Assembly: GCA_019119355.1 (NCBI GenBank)
Contig: DWXE01000001.1
Coordinates: 107,550-171,549 of the forward strand
Source of the DNA: Candidatus Eisenbergiella merdigallinarum
Lineage (GTDB): Bacteria > Bacillota > Clostridia > Lachnospirales > Lachnospiraceae
Reading direction: 5' to 3'
Length of the DNA: 64,000 nucleotides
Below, piece after piece: positions 17,614 through 26,284 of this stretch (position 1 is its first letter; each line of letters opens with the position of its first letter). Below the pieces are notes generated by a model. It worked only from the letters and a program-made list of their open reading frames with translations. It did not search any database and had not been told where the DNA came from. The translations under genes and the position numbers were made by a program.

Positions 17614-17645
17614 AATTTCTAGTGACACGTCAGGAATTTTCTAGT
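17614..17645. repeat. direct repeat in the divergent prs/radical SAM promoter region
   Basis: AATTTCTAGT (17614-17623) recurs as AATTTTCTAGT (17635-17645), 21 bases apart, about two helical turns. Both lie within the overlapping promoter elements, so an operator is possible. Confidence 0.35.
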
Positions 17646-17650
17646 AGAAT
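17622..17650 (+). promoter_or_regulatory. promoter of the radical SAM/DUF512 gene
   Basis: GTGACA (17622-17627), 17-base spacer, TAGAAT (17645-17650). Confidence 0.5.
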
Positions 17651-17676
17651 TAGGAAGGAAAAGGAGTACGAATGCG

Positions 17677-19017
17677 ATGAGACAAAGAAAAGGGCATCCT
17701 GTCCGATCCGTGGAGGAAGGCAGCATTGCGCAGGAGATGGGAATCGAGGCGGGAGACAGCCTGCTTTCCGTCAACGGAGAAGACGTGGAGGATATTTTTG
17801 ACTATCAGTACCTGATTCAGGACGAGTATGTGGAGGTGCTGATCCGAAAGCCGTCCGGCGAGGAGTGGCTGCTGGAAATCGACAAGGAGGAAGAGGAGGA
17901 TCTCGGCGTCGTCTTTGAAAACGGCCTGATGGACGACTATCGGTCCTGCTGCAACAGGTGCATTTTCTGCTTTATCGACCAGATGCCTCCGGGGATGCGG
18001 GAAACCCTGTATTTTAAGGACGACGATTCCCGTCTGTCCTTCCTGCAGGGCAATTATGTGACCCTGACCAACCTTTCGGACCACGATGTGGAGCGGATCA
18101 TCCGGTACCATCTGTCGCCCATCAACATTTCCTTTCAGACCACGAATCCGCAGCTGCGCTGCAAAATGCTCAACAACCGGTTCGCGGGGGAGGCGCTCAA
18201 AAAGGCCGACCGCCTTTTCGAAGCCGGCATCGAGATGAACGGGCAGATCGTGCTGTGTAAGGGGATCAACGACGGGGAGGAGCTGGAAAGGAGCATTCGG
18301 GACTTAAGCCGCTATCTGCCCTTTCTGCGCAGCGTTTCCGTGGTGCCCGTGGGGCTTTCCAGATACCGGGAGGGCCTGTATCCTCTGGAGCCCTTCACGA
18401 AGGAGGACGCGCAGAAGGTCCTGGAACAGATCCACGGATGGCAGGAAAAGCTGTTCCCCCAGTACGGCCTGCATTTCGTCCACGCCAGCGACGAATGGTA
18501 TATTCTGGCGGAACAGGAGCTGCCGGAGGAGGACAGCTATGACGGCTATCTGCAGCTGGAGAACGGGGTGGGAATGCTGCGCCTTCTGACGGAAGAGTTC
18601 GAAGATTCCCTGAGACAGCTGAAGGAAAGCGGGGCCGCGGCGCAGTGGGACGGGAGGAAGCGGGAAGTTTCAACCGTAACCGGCAGGATCAGCGCTCCCT
18701 ATATCCGGAGGATGGCCGGCCGGATGGAGGAGATGTTCCCGGGGCTTTCGGTTCGCGTCTATCCCATCCGCAACGATTTTTTCGGCGAGCTCATTACGGT
18801 CACGGGCCTTTTGACCGGACAGGACATCATCGCGCAGCTGAAAGGGAAGGAGCTGGGAGAGGAGCTCCTTCTTCCCGTAAATCTGTTGCGCAGCGGGGAG
18901 ACCGTGCTGCTGGACGATTACACGGTGGACGACATTTCGAAATCTTTACAAGTGCCCGTGAATATTGTAAAATCCAGTGGATATGATTTTACGGAAACAA
19001 TCCTGGGCCGCTTTTAG
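17677..19017 (+). CDS. radical SAM protein with PDZ and DUF512 domains
   Basis: The 446-residue protein begins with a PDZ-like domain (RSVEEGSIAQEMGIEAGDSL). It then carries a Cys cluster CCNRCIFC (residues 91-98), placed like a radical SAM 4Fe-4S site, and a C-terminal DUF512 domain. This architecture is conserved in Clostridia directly upstream of der, plsY and gpsA, as here. Function is not established. The start is the ATG at 17677; another ATG at 17672 is out of frame and stops at once. It reads as the first gene of the der-plsY-gpsA operon. Confidence 0.85.
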   Translation: MRQRKGHPVRSVEEGSIAQEMGIEAGDSLLSVNGEDVEDIFDYQYLIQDEYVEVLIRKPSGEEWLLEIDKEEEEDLGVVFENGLMDDYRSCCNRCIFCFIDQMPPGMRETLYFKDDDSRLSFLQGNYVTLTNLSDHDVERIIRYHLSPINISFQTTNPQLRCKMLNNRFAGEALKKADRLFEAGIEMNGQIVLCKGINDGEELERSIRDLSRYLPFLRSVSVVPVGLSRYREGLYPLEPFTKEDAQKVLEQIHGWQEKLFPQYGLHFVHASDEWYILAEQELPEEDSYDGYLQLENGVGMLRLLTEEFEDSLRQLKESGAAAQWDGRKREVSTVTGRISAPYIRRMAGRMEEMFPGLSVRVYPIRNDFFGELITVTGLLTGQDIIAQLKGKELGEELLLPVNLLRSGETVLLDDYTVDDISKSLQVPVNIVKSSGYDFTETILGRF

Positions 19018-19038
19018 GCCCGGCGGAAAGGAGTACTG

Positions 19039-20376
19039 ATGGCAAAAACGAAAAGCAGGCCTGTGGTGGCTGTGGTGGGGAGGCCGAACGTGGGGAAATC
19101 CACCCTGTTCAACGCCCTGGCGGGAGAGATGATCTCCATCGTCAAGGACACCCCCGGCATCACCAGGGACCGGATTTATGCGGATATCACCTGGCTGGAC
19201 CGCGCCTTTACCCTGATCGATACGGGCGGGATCGAGCCGGAATCCAACGATATTATTCTTTCCCAGATGAGGGAGCAGGCGGAGATCGCCATCGCCACGG
19301 CGGACGTGATCCTGTTTATGGTGGACGTCAGGCAGGGGCTGGTGGACGCGGATTCGAAGGTGGCGGACATGCTGCGCCGTTCCCGCAAACCGGTGATCCT
19401 GGTGGTCAATAAGGTGGACAGCTTCCAGAAGTACATGGCGGACGTCTACGAGTTTTACAACCTGGGGATCGGGGATCCCTACCCGATTTCCGCGGCCAAC
19501 CGGATGGGGCTGGGGGACATGCTGGACGAGGTGATCCGGCATTTCCCGCAGAGAGAGGAAGGGGAGGAGGACGACGAACGGCCCAGGATCGCCATCGTGG
19601 GAAAGCCCAACGTGGGGAAATCCTCCATCGTCAACCGCCTCATCGGCGAAAACCGCGTGATCGTTTCGGACATCGCGGGCACCACCCGGGACGCGGTGGA
19701 TACCGAGGTCATTCACGACGGCCGGGAGTACGTCTTCATCGACACCGCCGGCCTGCGGCGAAAGAATAAAATTAAGGAAGAGCTGGAGCGCTACATGATC
19801 CTGCGCACCGTCAGCGCGGTGGAGCGGGCGGATGTGGTGGTGCTGGTCATCGACGCCCAGGACGGGGTCACGGAGCAGGACGCGAAGATCGCGGGAATCG
19901 CCCACGAGCGGGGCAAGGGGATGATCATCGCGGTGAACAAGTGGGACGCCATCGAAAAGGACGATAAGACGATCTACCGCTTTCAGGAGAAGATCCGCAA
20001 CACGCTTTCCTTCATGCCCTATGCGGAGATCCTCTTCATCTCCGCCGTGACCGGGCAGCGGCTGCCGAAGCTGTTCGAGACCATCGACGCCGTGATCGAA
20101 AACCACGCGCTGCGGATCGCCACGGGCGTGCTCAACGAGATCATGACGGAGGCGGTGGCCATGCAGCAGCCCCCGGCGGACAAGGGGAAGCGGCTGCGTC
20201 TGTACTATATCACCCAGGTGGCGGTGAAACCGCCCACCTTCGTGATTTTCGTCAACGACAGGGAGCTGATGCACTTTTCTTATACGAGGTATATCGAAAA
20301 TCAGATCCGGAGGGCGTTCGGCTTTCGCGGGACGCCGCTGAAATTCATCATCAGGGAGAGGAAGGAGAACGGTTGA
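19039..20376 (+). CDS. der: ribosome-associated GTPase Der (EngA)
   Basis: Der is a tandem GTPase needed for assembly of the large ribosomal subunit. Both GTPase domains are present. The first has GRPNVGKST near residue 14, DTPGIT and NKVD. The second has GKPNVGKSS near residue 188, DTAGLR and NKWD. A KH-like domain forms the C terminus. Length 445 is typical. GGAAAGGAG precedes the ATG. It follows the radical SAM gene by 21 bases and precedes plsY by 1 base. Confidence 0.96.
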   Translation: MAKTKSRPVVAVVGRPNVGKSTLFNALAGEMISIVKDTPGITRDRIYADITWLDRAFTLIDTGGIEPESNDIILSQMREQAEIAIATADVILFMVDVRQGLVDADSKVADMLRRSRKPVILVVNKVDSFQKYMADVYEFYNLGIGDPYPISAANRMGLGDMLDEVIRHFPQREEGEEDDERPRIAIVGKPNVGKSSIVNRLIGENRVIVSDIAGTTRDAVDTEVIHDGREYVFIDTAGLRRKNKIKEELERYMILRTVSAVERADVVVLVIDAQDGVTEQDAKIAGIAHERGKGMIIAVNKWDAIEKDDKTIYRFQEKIRNTLSFMPYAEILFISAVTGQRLPKLFETIDAVIENHALRIATGVLNEIMTEAVAMQQPPADKGKRLRLYYITQVAVKPPTFVIFVNDRELMHFSYTRYIENQIRRAFGFRGTPLKFIIRERKENG

Positions 20377-20377
20377 G

Positions 20378-21046
20378 ATGGTACGACTGGCGGCTTTGGC
20401 CATCGGATATGTGTTCGGCCTGTTTCAGACGGCCTATATTTATGGAAGGATGCACGGGATCGATATCCGCAATTACGGCAGCGGCAATGCGGGAACGACC
20501 AACACCTTAAGGGTGCTGGGGACGAAAGCGGGGCTCATCGTCTTCGCGGGCGACGTGATCAAATGCGTCCTGGCGATCGTTGTGGTCCGGCTGCTGTTTT
20601 CGGACAGCCACGGAGATATGAACTACCTGCTGGCGCTGTACGCGGCGGCGGGAGCGATCCTGGGGCACAACTATCCCTTCTACCTGGGATTCAAGGGCGG
20701 AAAGGGGATCGCCGCCACGGCGGGGCTGATCCTGGCGTTCCACCCGGCCTTCATCCCGGTGGGGGCGGCGCTGTTTTTCATCACCTTCGCGGTGACCCAT
20801 TACGTTTCCCTGGGTTCCCTGCTGGTCTACGCCGGCTTCATGATCCAGATCGTGGCGATGGGGGAGATGGGCGTCTTCGGCATGAGCCGGGCCCATCTTG
20901 TGGAAATGTACATAGTCGCCGCGTTTCTGACCGCCATGGCCTACTGGAAGCACCGGGCGAACATCGGGCGGCTTTTGCGCGGCGAAGAGAGAAAGACCTG
21001 GCTGTTTAAGAAAAACAAAGAATCCATGGTTCAGGAAGGAAAATGA
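20378..21046 (+). CDS. plsY: glycerol-3-phosphate acyltransferase PlsY
   Basis: PlsY transfers an acyl group from acyl-phosphate to glycerol 3-phosphate, the first step of phospholipid synthesis. The 222-residue protein has five or so membrane helices. The family motifs are visible: IDIRNYGSGNAGTTNTLRVLG, then GHNYPFYLGFKGGKGIA. It begins one base after der and ends one base before gpsA, so enzyme and substrate supply (GpsA makes glycerol 3-phosphate) are in the same operon. Confidence 0.94.
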   Translation: MVRLAALAIGYVFGLFQTAYIYGRMHGIDIRNYGSGNAGTTNTLRVLGTKAGLIVFAGDVIKCVLAIVVVRLLFSDSHGDMNYLLALYAAAGAILGHNYPFYLGFKGGKGIAATAGLILAFHPAFIPVGAALFFITFAVTHYVSLGSLLVYAGFMIQIVAMGEMGVFGMSRAHLVEMYIVAAFLTAMAYWKHRANIGRLLRGEERKTWLFKKNKESMVQEGK

Positions 21047-21047
21047 A

Positions 21048-22058
21048 ATGGCGAAAATCGGAATGATCGGTGCGGGGAGCTGGGGAAGCGCGTTGAGCTG
21101 GCTTCTGGCAAACAACGGGCACAGCGTGACGGTGTGGAGCGCGCTGGCCGATGAGATCGGGATGCTTCGGGAATGCCGGGAGCAAAAGAGCAAACTGCCC
21201 GGCGTGATTTTGCCCGAAAGCGTGCTGTTTACGACGGAGCTGAGGGAGGCGGTGGAAGGGATGGATCTCCTCGTCCTGGCCGTCCCCTCCCCCTTTACGC
21301 GCAGCACCGCCCGGCGGATGAAAGAGCTGGCGGCTCCGGGGCAGATCGTGGTCAACGTGGCAAAGGGAATCGAGGAAGGGACGCTGATGACCCTGTCCCA
21401 GATCATCGAGGAGGAAATCCCCCAGGCGGACGTGGCGGTCCTGTCCGGCCCGTCCCATGCGGAGGAAGTGGGAAAAGGGCTTCCCACCACTATCGTGGCC
21501 GGGGCCAGAAGCAGGAGCACGGCGGAATACGTGCAGAATCTCTTCATGAGCCCGGTATTCCGCGTCTATACCAGCCCCGACGTGCTGGGGATCGAGCTGG
21601 GCGCGGCGCTGAAAAATGTGGTGGCCCTGGCGGCCGGGATCGCCGACGGGCTGGGCTACGGGGACAATACGAAGGCGGCGCTGATCACCAGGGGCATCAC
21701 GGAGATCGCCCGGCTGGGAACGGCCATGGGCGGCCGGTTCGAGACGTTCTGCGGCCTGTCCGGCATCGGGGACCTGATCGTTACCTGTGCCAGCATGCAC
21801 TCCAGAAACCGCCGCGCCGGCATCCTCATCGGAAAGGGCTATTCCATGGAAGAGGCCATGAAAGAGGTGCAGATGGTGGTGGAAGGGGTCTATTCCGCGA
21901 AGGCGGCCATGGGCCTGGCGGAAAAATACGGGATCCAGCTGCCCATCATCGAACAGGTCAACGAAGTCCTTTTCTGCGGGAAGCCGGCGGCGGACGCGGT
22001 AAAGGATCTGATGCTGAGGGACAAAAAGATCGAAATCTCGGATACGGAGTGGTCATAA
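21048..22058 (+). CDS. gpsA: glycerol-3-phosphate dehydrogenase [NAD(P)+]
   Basis: GpsA reduces dihydroxyacetone phosphate to glycerol 3-phosphate for lipid synthesis. The N-terminal Rossmann motif IGAGSWGSALSWLLANNG is clear. The catalytic region around LKNVVALAAGIADGLGYGDNTKAAL and the substrate-binding GDLIVTCASMHSRNRRAG follow. Length 336 fits. It starts just after plsY in the classic Clostridia order. Confidence 0.95.
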   Translation: MAKIGMIGAGSWGSALSWLLANNGHSVTVWSALADEIGMLRECREQKSKLPGVILPESVLFTTELREAVEGMDLLVLAVPSPFTRSTARRMKELAAPGQIVVNVAKGIEEGTLMTLSQIIEEEIPQADVAVLSGPSHAEEVGKGLPTTIVAGARSRSTAEYVQNLFMSPVFRVYTSPDVLGIELGAALKNVVALAAGIADGLGYGDNTKAALITRGITEIARLGTAMGGRFETFCGLSGIGDLIVTCASMHSRNRRAGILIGKGYSMEEAMKEVQMVVEGVYSAKAAMGLAEKYGIQLPIIEQVNEVLFCGKPAADAVKDLMLRDKKIEISDTEWS

Positions 22059-22925
22059 GTGAAGATCAGATGCAAAAATTGCGGCAAGCGGTTTGACGCC
22101 GAAATGTACAGCGGCCTGTGTCCGAAATGCGGCACCTATAACGATATGAGGGCGCTGGACGAAGGACAGCGGCCGGTTTCGGAGCGGCCGGCTTCGGAAC
22201 GTCCGGTTTCAAAGCGTCCGGTTTCAAAGCGGCCGTCCCCGGCGGAGGCCGCGCGCCCAGAGGGCGGGGGAGGGGAGCCGGTAAGCAGGGCGAAGGAAAG
22301 GCCTTCCGGAGGCTTTCGCCCGGCTCTGGTTTTTCCCGTCCTCTTTCTGCTCCTTCCGGTCCTTACGGGGATCGCCTGGTTCGTCTGGAGGCAGGGGTTT
22401 GTGAAGGGGCTGGCGGAGGGGGAGATCGCCTGGATTTCGCCCTCCCGGACGGGGCAGCTGCTCCTGGAGGGGGATGTGCTGGGAGATCCCATTGCCGTTA
22501 CGGTAGAAGGGGTGGATCGCGTTTTTCTGGAAGGTCTGATTCCGGAGGGGATGCAGCTGGTATGCGTGAAGGCCTCGGTTTCGTCGGAGGAATACCATTA
22601 TGATGTGGGGCTGGGGGATATTTCCCTGGCCTACGGGCACGGCGGCGATCCGTTTTACCGGGAACCGCTGTACGCCGATTCCATCGGGACCTGCCTGTAT
22701 GCCCTGGGACTGTCTGAAGAGGACGCCCTTTCTTCCTACAGCCCCGGAAACGGGGAGGAGGAGAGCGGCTACTGGTTTTTCCTGGCCCATGAGGACGCCG
22801 GGGCTCTCGAACTGGTGCTCATCGCGGAAGACCGGGATTACCCGTACCGCGCGGTCGTCGGGGGGAGGATCCCCCTGGAGGGGATCGGCTCTTCGGGGCT
22901 TGCAGCAGAGGAGGTGGGACAGTGA
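22059..22925 (+). CDS. zinc-ribbon membrane protein of unknown function
   Basis: The 288-residue protein starts at GTG 22059 directly after the gpsA stop. Two CxxC motifs at the N terminus (CKNC, CPKC) make a zinc ribbon. A low-complexity linker follows with repeats of the type ERPVSKRPVS, then one membrane helix near residues 88-108 and a globular domain of about 175 residues. The last part should lie outside the membrane. No family recognised for that domain. The stop overlaps the next gene (GTGA), so both work together. Expression probably follows gpsA. Confidence 0.75.
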   Translation: MKIRCKNCGKRFDAEMYSGLCPKCGTYNDMRALDEGQRPVSERPASERPVSKRPVSKRPSPAEAARPEGGGGEPVSRAKERPSGGFRPALVFPVLFLLLPVLTGIAWFVWRQGFVKGLAEGEIAWISPSRTGQLLLEGDVLGDPIAVTVEGVDRVFLEGLIPEGMQLVCVKASVSSEEYHYDVGLGDISLAYGHGGDPFYREPLYADSIGTCLYALGLSEEDALSSYSPGNGEEESGYWFFLAHEDAGALELVLIAEDRDYPYRAVVGGRIPLEGIGSSGLAAEEVGQ

Positions 22926-23491
22926 ACAATCTGACCGAAGGCGCGGCCGGAAAAAGGGAGGGAAAGAGACGTCCCCGCCCGTTCTGGCTGGCGCTGATCC
23001 TTTTTCTGGAAGCGTTTGCCTGCCTGTCCTGGTTCATTCCCCGGCGGGAGGATTACCGTTACGGAATCGGCTATGAGACGACGCCGCTGGTGATGAAGAG
23101 CATTTCCGTCATCAACCGGCAGGGGCAGCGGGATGCCTGGGACTTAGGGGAGAACCAGGATCTGTACGAAGTGAGGATCACGTACGAAAACCCTTCCAAA
23201 GTGACCGGGGAATTTTCCGGAGGGCCGGATTTTATGACGGGGGAAGATGGCTTTTATCTGTACGAAGCGTCCCCCGCTTCCGGGGATGATCTGTATTATG
23301 AAGTCCGGTACACGCAGAAAATCCCGGCCGGATGCACAGGAACCTTTTCCCGTTTCCTGGAGGTGGACCGGGGGACGGAGACGATCAGGATCGAAGAACG
23401 GGCTGAGCGCATGTTCGGCAGCAGGCAGTCTGTCCTGCTGGAATTGCCCCGGGGAGACGGTGCGAGGACGGAATGGACGGCGCAGGAATAG
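22922..23491 (+). CDS. single-pass membrane protein with extracytoplasmic beta domain, unknown function
   Basis: The 189-residue product starts at GTG 22922, overlapping the upstream stop by four bases. A basic N terminus precedes a membrane helix (about 22-40), followed by a domain rich in Tyr, Thr and Glu that reads like a beta-sandwich (DLYEVRITYENPSKVTG, DDLYYEVRYTQKIPAG). Such domains resemble the immunoglobulin-like folds of DUF4352-type lipoproteins, but this is a guess. It appears to be a partner of the zinc-ribbon protein. Confidence 0.7.
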   Translation: MNNLTEGAAGKREGKRRPRPFWLALILFLEAFACLSWFIPRREDYRYGIGYETTPLVMKSISVINRQGQRDAWDLGENQDLYEVRITYENPSKVTGEFSGGPDFMTGEDGFYLYEASPASGDDLYYEVRYTQKIPAGCTGTFSRFLEVDRGTETIRIEERAERMFGSRQSVLLELPRGDGARTEWTAQE

Positions 23492-23500
23492 AAGAAGTTC

Positions 23501-23529
23501 TTTACAATATCGCATTAGCATGGTAAAAT
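23501..23529 (+). promoter_or_regulatory. promoter of the amino-acid ABC transporter operon
   Basis: TTTACA (23501-23506), 17-base spacer, TAAAAT (23524-23529). Confidence 0.6.
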
Positions 23530-23588
23530 GTGAAAGCAGCGGGCATTTGCCCGACGGCGATATCACATTTAGGGAGGTTATTCTGAAC

Positions 23589-24524
23589 ATGAAAAAGATA
23601 CTGTCTCTTACCATGGCCGCGATTCTGGCCTTTTCCCTGGCCGCCTGCGGAAACAGCGGATCCTCCGCCCCCGCGGCGGACGTTTCCGAAAGTTCCGAAA
23701 GCGCTGCAGCCGCTTCGGACGAAACCGCTTCTGTTGAGGAGACCGACGCTGCGGAGAGCGAAGAGAACGAAAGCGCTGCCGCCGGCGCCGAAGCTGCGGA
23801 GAGCGACCTCGCCGCCATTCAGGAGAAGGGTTCCCTGGTGGTGGGGATCACCAACTTCGAACCCATGGACTATCAGGATGAGAACGGAGAATGGATCGGC
23901 TTCGACGCCGACCTTGCCAGGCAGTTCGCCGAATATCTGGGCGTTTCGGTGGAATTTTCCGAAATTACCTGGGATTATAAGGTGATGGAGCTGGAAGCCG
24001 GCAACATCGACTGCGTCTGGAACGGCATGACCCTCACCGATGAGGTGACCTCCGCCATGGAGACTTCCGTCCCCTACTGCACCAACTATCAGGTCCTGGT
24101 ATATCCCGCCGCTTCGTCCGCTGATTTCGACGGGCTGACCTCGCTGGAAGGCCTGAACGTTGCGGTGGAATCCGGCTCCGCGGGGGAGGACGCCGCGGAA
24201 GCGCTGGGCGCATCCACCGTCCCCGTGCAGTCTCAGGCCAATACCCTGATGGAGGTTTCCGCAGGGACCTCCGACGTAGCCGTGATCGACGTGCTGATGG
24301 CGGCCGCCATGACCGGAGAGGGCACCAGCTATGCGGAGCTCTCGTACAGCGTCAACCTGAACGAGGCCCAGGGGCTGGAATCCGAGCAGTACGGCGTAGG
24401 CTTCCGCAAGGGCTCCGATCTGGCCGACGCGTTTAACGCATTCTGGGCCGAAAAGGCAGCGGACGGCACGGTGGAGGAGATCGCCGTCACCTACGGGCTG
24501 CAGGATGCCGTCATTCTGGAATAA
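23589..24524 (+). CDS. amino-acid ABC transporter substrate-binding lipoprotein
   Basis: The start is ATG 23589 behind AGGGAGG; the frame is open further upstream but without a start signal. The 311-residue protein has a lipoprotein signal with lipid-attached C20 (FSLAACGNSG), then about 50 residues of Ser/Ala/Glu linker. The rest is a family 3 periplasmic-type binding fold (SLVVGITNFEPMDYQDENGEW, FDADLARQFAEYLGV). It captures an amino acid outside the cell for the permease and ATPase encoded downstream. The ligand could be cystine, glutamine or a similar compound; sequence alone does not decide. Confidence 0.9.
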   Translation: MKKILSLTMAAILAFSLAACGNSGSSAPAADVSESSESAAAASDETASVEETDAAESEENESAAAGAEAAESDLAAIQEKGSLVVGITNFEPMDYQDENGEWIGFDADLARQFAEYLGVSVEFSEITWDYKVMELEAGNIDCVWNGMTLTDEVTSAMETSVPYCTNYQVLVYPAASSADFDGLTSLEGLNVAVESGSAGEDAAEALGASTVPVQSQANTLMEVSAGTSDVAVIDVLMAAAMTGEGTSYAELSYSVNLNEAQGLESEQYGVGFRKGSDLADAFNAFWAEKAADGTVEEIAVTYGLQDAVILE

Positions 24525-24565
24525 GAGCGATCCGGGCATAAAACGTCCCGGTTTGCAATCGTCCA

Positions 24566-24596
24566 AAAGGCAGGGGGCCCGCCGCCCTCTGCCTTT
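24566..24596 (+). terminator. hairpin between binding protein and permease genes
   Basis: AAAGGCAGGGGG and CCCTCTGCCTTT form a strong stem. Within an operon such a hairpin commonly lets the binding protein be made in excess over permease and ATPase. Confidence 0.6.
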
Positions 24597-24646
24597 CAGC
24601 CGCATTTGCGCGGAAAACATCTAACGAAGCACAGGAGGATAACGGC

Positions 24647-25330
24647 ATGTTTTTCATGTCTGCTGAATTTCAGACGGTGGTTTCGGCCCTGAACGAGGGC
24701 TTCATAAAGACGGTGGAGCTGTTTTTCCTGACGCTGATCGGGGCCCTGCCGCTGGGCCTGGTGATTTCCTTCGGCTCCATGAGCCGTTTCGCCCCTCTGC
24801 GGTGGCTGACCCGTACTGTGGTCTGGATCATCCGGGGAACCCCGCTGGTTCTGCAGATCCTGATCCTCTATTACGTCCCTCCGCTGATGAAGCTGTTCAC
24901 CTGGGGCGGCGGGGAAACGGGCCGGTTCACCGCGGTCACGACTGCGTTCATCATCAATTACGCCTTCTATTTTTCCGAGATCTACCGCGGCGGCATTCAG
25001 GGCGTGCCCGCCGGCCAGCAGGAGGCGGGACAGGTTCTGGGCATGACGGGGCCTCAGATCTTTTTCAGGATCACGCTGCTGCAGATGATCAAACGGATCG
25101 TCCCGCCCATGTCCAACGAGATCATCACGCTGGTAAAGGATACCTCCCTGGCGCGGGTCATCGCCCTCCAGGAGGTCATCTGGATGGGGGAATCCTTTAT
25201 GAAGGGAAACCGGGGATATGCGGGACTCATCTGGCCGTTGTTCTTCACCGCGGTCTATTATCTCGCCTTCAGCGGCGTCGTGACCATACTGCTGAACCGT
25301 CTGGAAAAGAAGCTCAGCTTCTTCCGATGA
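24647..25330 (+). CDS. amino-acid ABC transporter permease
   Basis: A 227-residue His/Glu/Gln/Arg-opine-type permease. Features are the N-terminal LGLVISFGSMSR segment, RGTPLVLQILILYYVPP and the EAA loop with EAGQVLGMTGPQIFFRITL. Five membrane helices are expected. ATG 24647 follows ACAGGAGG. It forms the channel for the transporter whose ATPase gene starts 15 bases after its stop. Confidence 0.93.
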   Translation: MFFMSAEFQTVVSALNEGFIKTVELFFLTLIGALPLGLVISFGSMSRFAPLRWLTRTVVWIIRGTPLVLQILILYYVPPLMKLFTWGGGETGRFTAVTTAFIINYAFYFSEIYRGGIQGVPAGQQEAGQVLGMTGPQIFFRITLLQMIKRIVPPMSNEIITLVKDTSLARVIALQEVIWMGESFMKGNRGYAGLIWPLFFTAVYYLAFSGVVTILLNRLEKKLSFFR

Positions 25331-25345
25331 AGATGGAGGATTGAC

Positions 25346-26131
25346 ATGGCTGTTTTAGAGGTTAAAAACATAGAAAAGCACTTCGGCTCCACCAGAGTTC
25401 TGGAAAACATCAGCTTCGACCTCCAGGAGGGGCAGGCGCTGGCCATCATCGGATCTTCGGGCAGCGGCAAGACCACGCTGCTGCGCTGTCTGAATTTTCT
25501 GGAGAAACCGGATCGGGGACAGATCATCGTCCGCGGTTCCAAACTGTTCGACGCTGCGGATCCCGCCACGCAGAGGGAGAGCGAAATCCGGAAGAAGCGC
25601 CTCCATTTCGGGCTGGTATTCCAGTCCTTTCACCTGTTCCCTCAGTACACGGCTCTGAAAAACGTCACGCTGGCCAGGGAGCTGCTGGCGCAGGAGCAGG
25701 AGGGATTCAAGAGCAGGAAGAAGCAGATTCTGGCCGAAATCGAGGCGGAAGGCCGGGAACTCCTTTCCAGAATGGGGCTCGCCGAGCGGGCGGGGCATTA
25801 TCCCCACCAGCTCTCCGGCGGGCAGCAGCAGCGGGTGGCCATCGCCCGCGCCCTGGCCCTTCATCCGGATATCCTCTGCTTCGACGAGCCCACATCGGCC
25901 CTGGATCCGGAGCTGACGGGTGAAGTCCTGAAGGTCATCCGTTCCCTGGCGGAGCAGAAGACCACCATGATCATCGTCACGCACGAGATGGCCTTCGCCC
26001 GCGACGTCGCGGATCAGGTCATCTTTATGGACGGCGGGGTGATCGTGGAGCAGGGGGACGCGGAAAAGGTGATCGGGAATCCGCAGCAGGAGAGAACCCG
26101 ACAGTTCCTTTCCCGCTACTCGGAACGCTGA
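25346..26131 (+). CDS. amino-acid ABC transporter ATP-binding protein
   Basis: The 261-residue ATPase shows Walker A GSSGSGKTTLL, Q-loop in LVFQSFHLFPQYT, signature LSGGQQQRVAIARAL, Walker B CFDEPTSALDPEL and the H-loop in IVTHEM. It groups with GlnQ/ArtP/TcyC-type ATPases that power polar amino-acid uptake. A strong hairpin beyond the stop closes the operon. Confidence 0.94.
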   Translation: MAVLEVKNIEKHFGSTRVLENISFDLQEGQALAIIGSSGSGKTTLLRCLNFLEKPDRGQIIVRGSKLFDAADPATQRESEIRKKRLHFGLVFQSFHLFPQYTALKNVTLARELLAQEQEGFKSRKKQILAEIEAEGRELLSRMGLAERAGHYPHQLSGGQQQRVAIARALALHPDILCFDEPTSALDPELTGEVLKVIRSLAEQKTTMIIVTHEMAFARDVADQVIFMDGGVIVEQGDAEKVIGNPQQERTRQFLSRYSER

Positions 26132-26162
26132 GACGGACAGGACATGAGAAAGAAGAGATGAC

Positions 26163-26205
26163 AGGCGAGCTGGCCGGGAATGGAGAGACCCCGGCCAGCT
26201 CGCCT
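26163..26205 (+). terminator. strong hairpin after the ABC operon
   Basis: AGGCGAGCTGGCCGGG (26163-26178) pairs perfectly with its complement at 26190-26205 across an 11-base loop. The T tract is weak. Confidence 0.65.
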
Positions 26206-26284
26206 GCGTTGTGAGAAACGGCCTGTTTCCCGTATGATTTTACCGTCCTCTGGTACAATAACTCCATAACAGGAGGGATACCAA

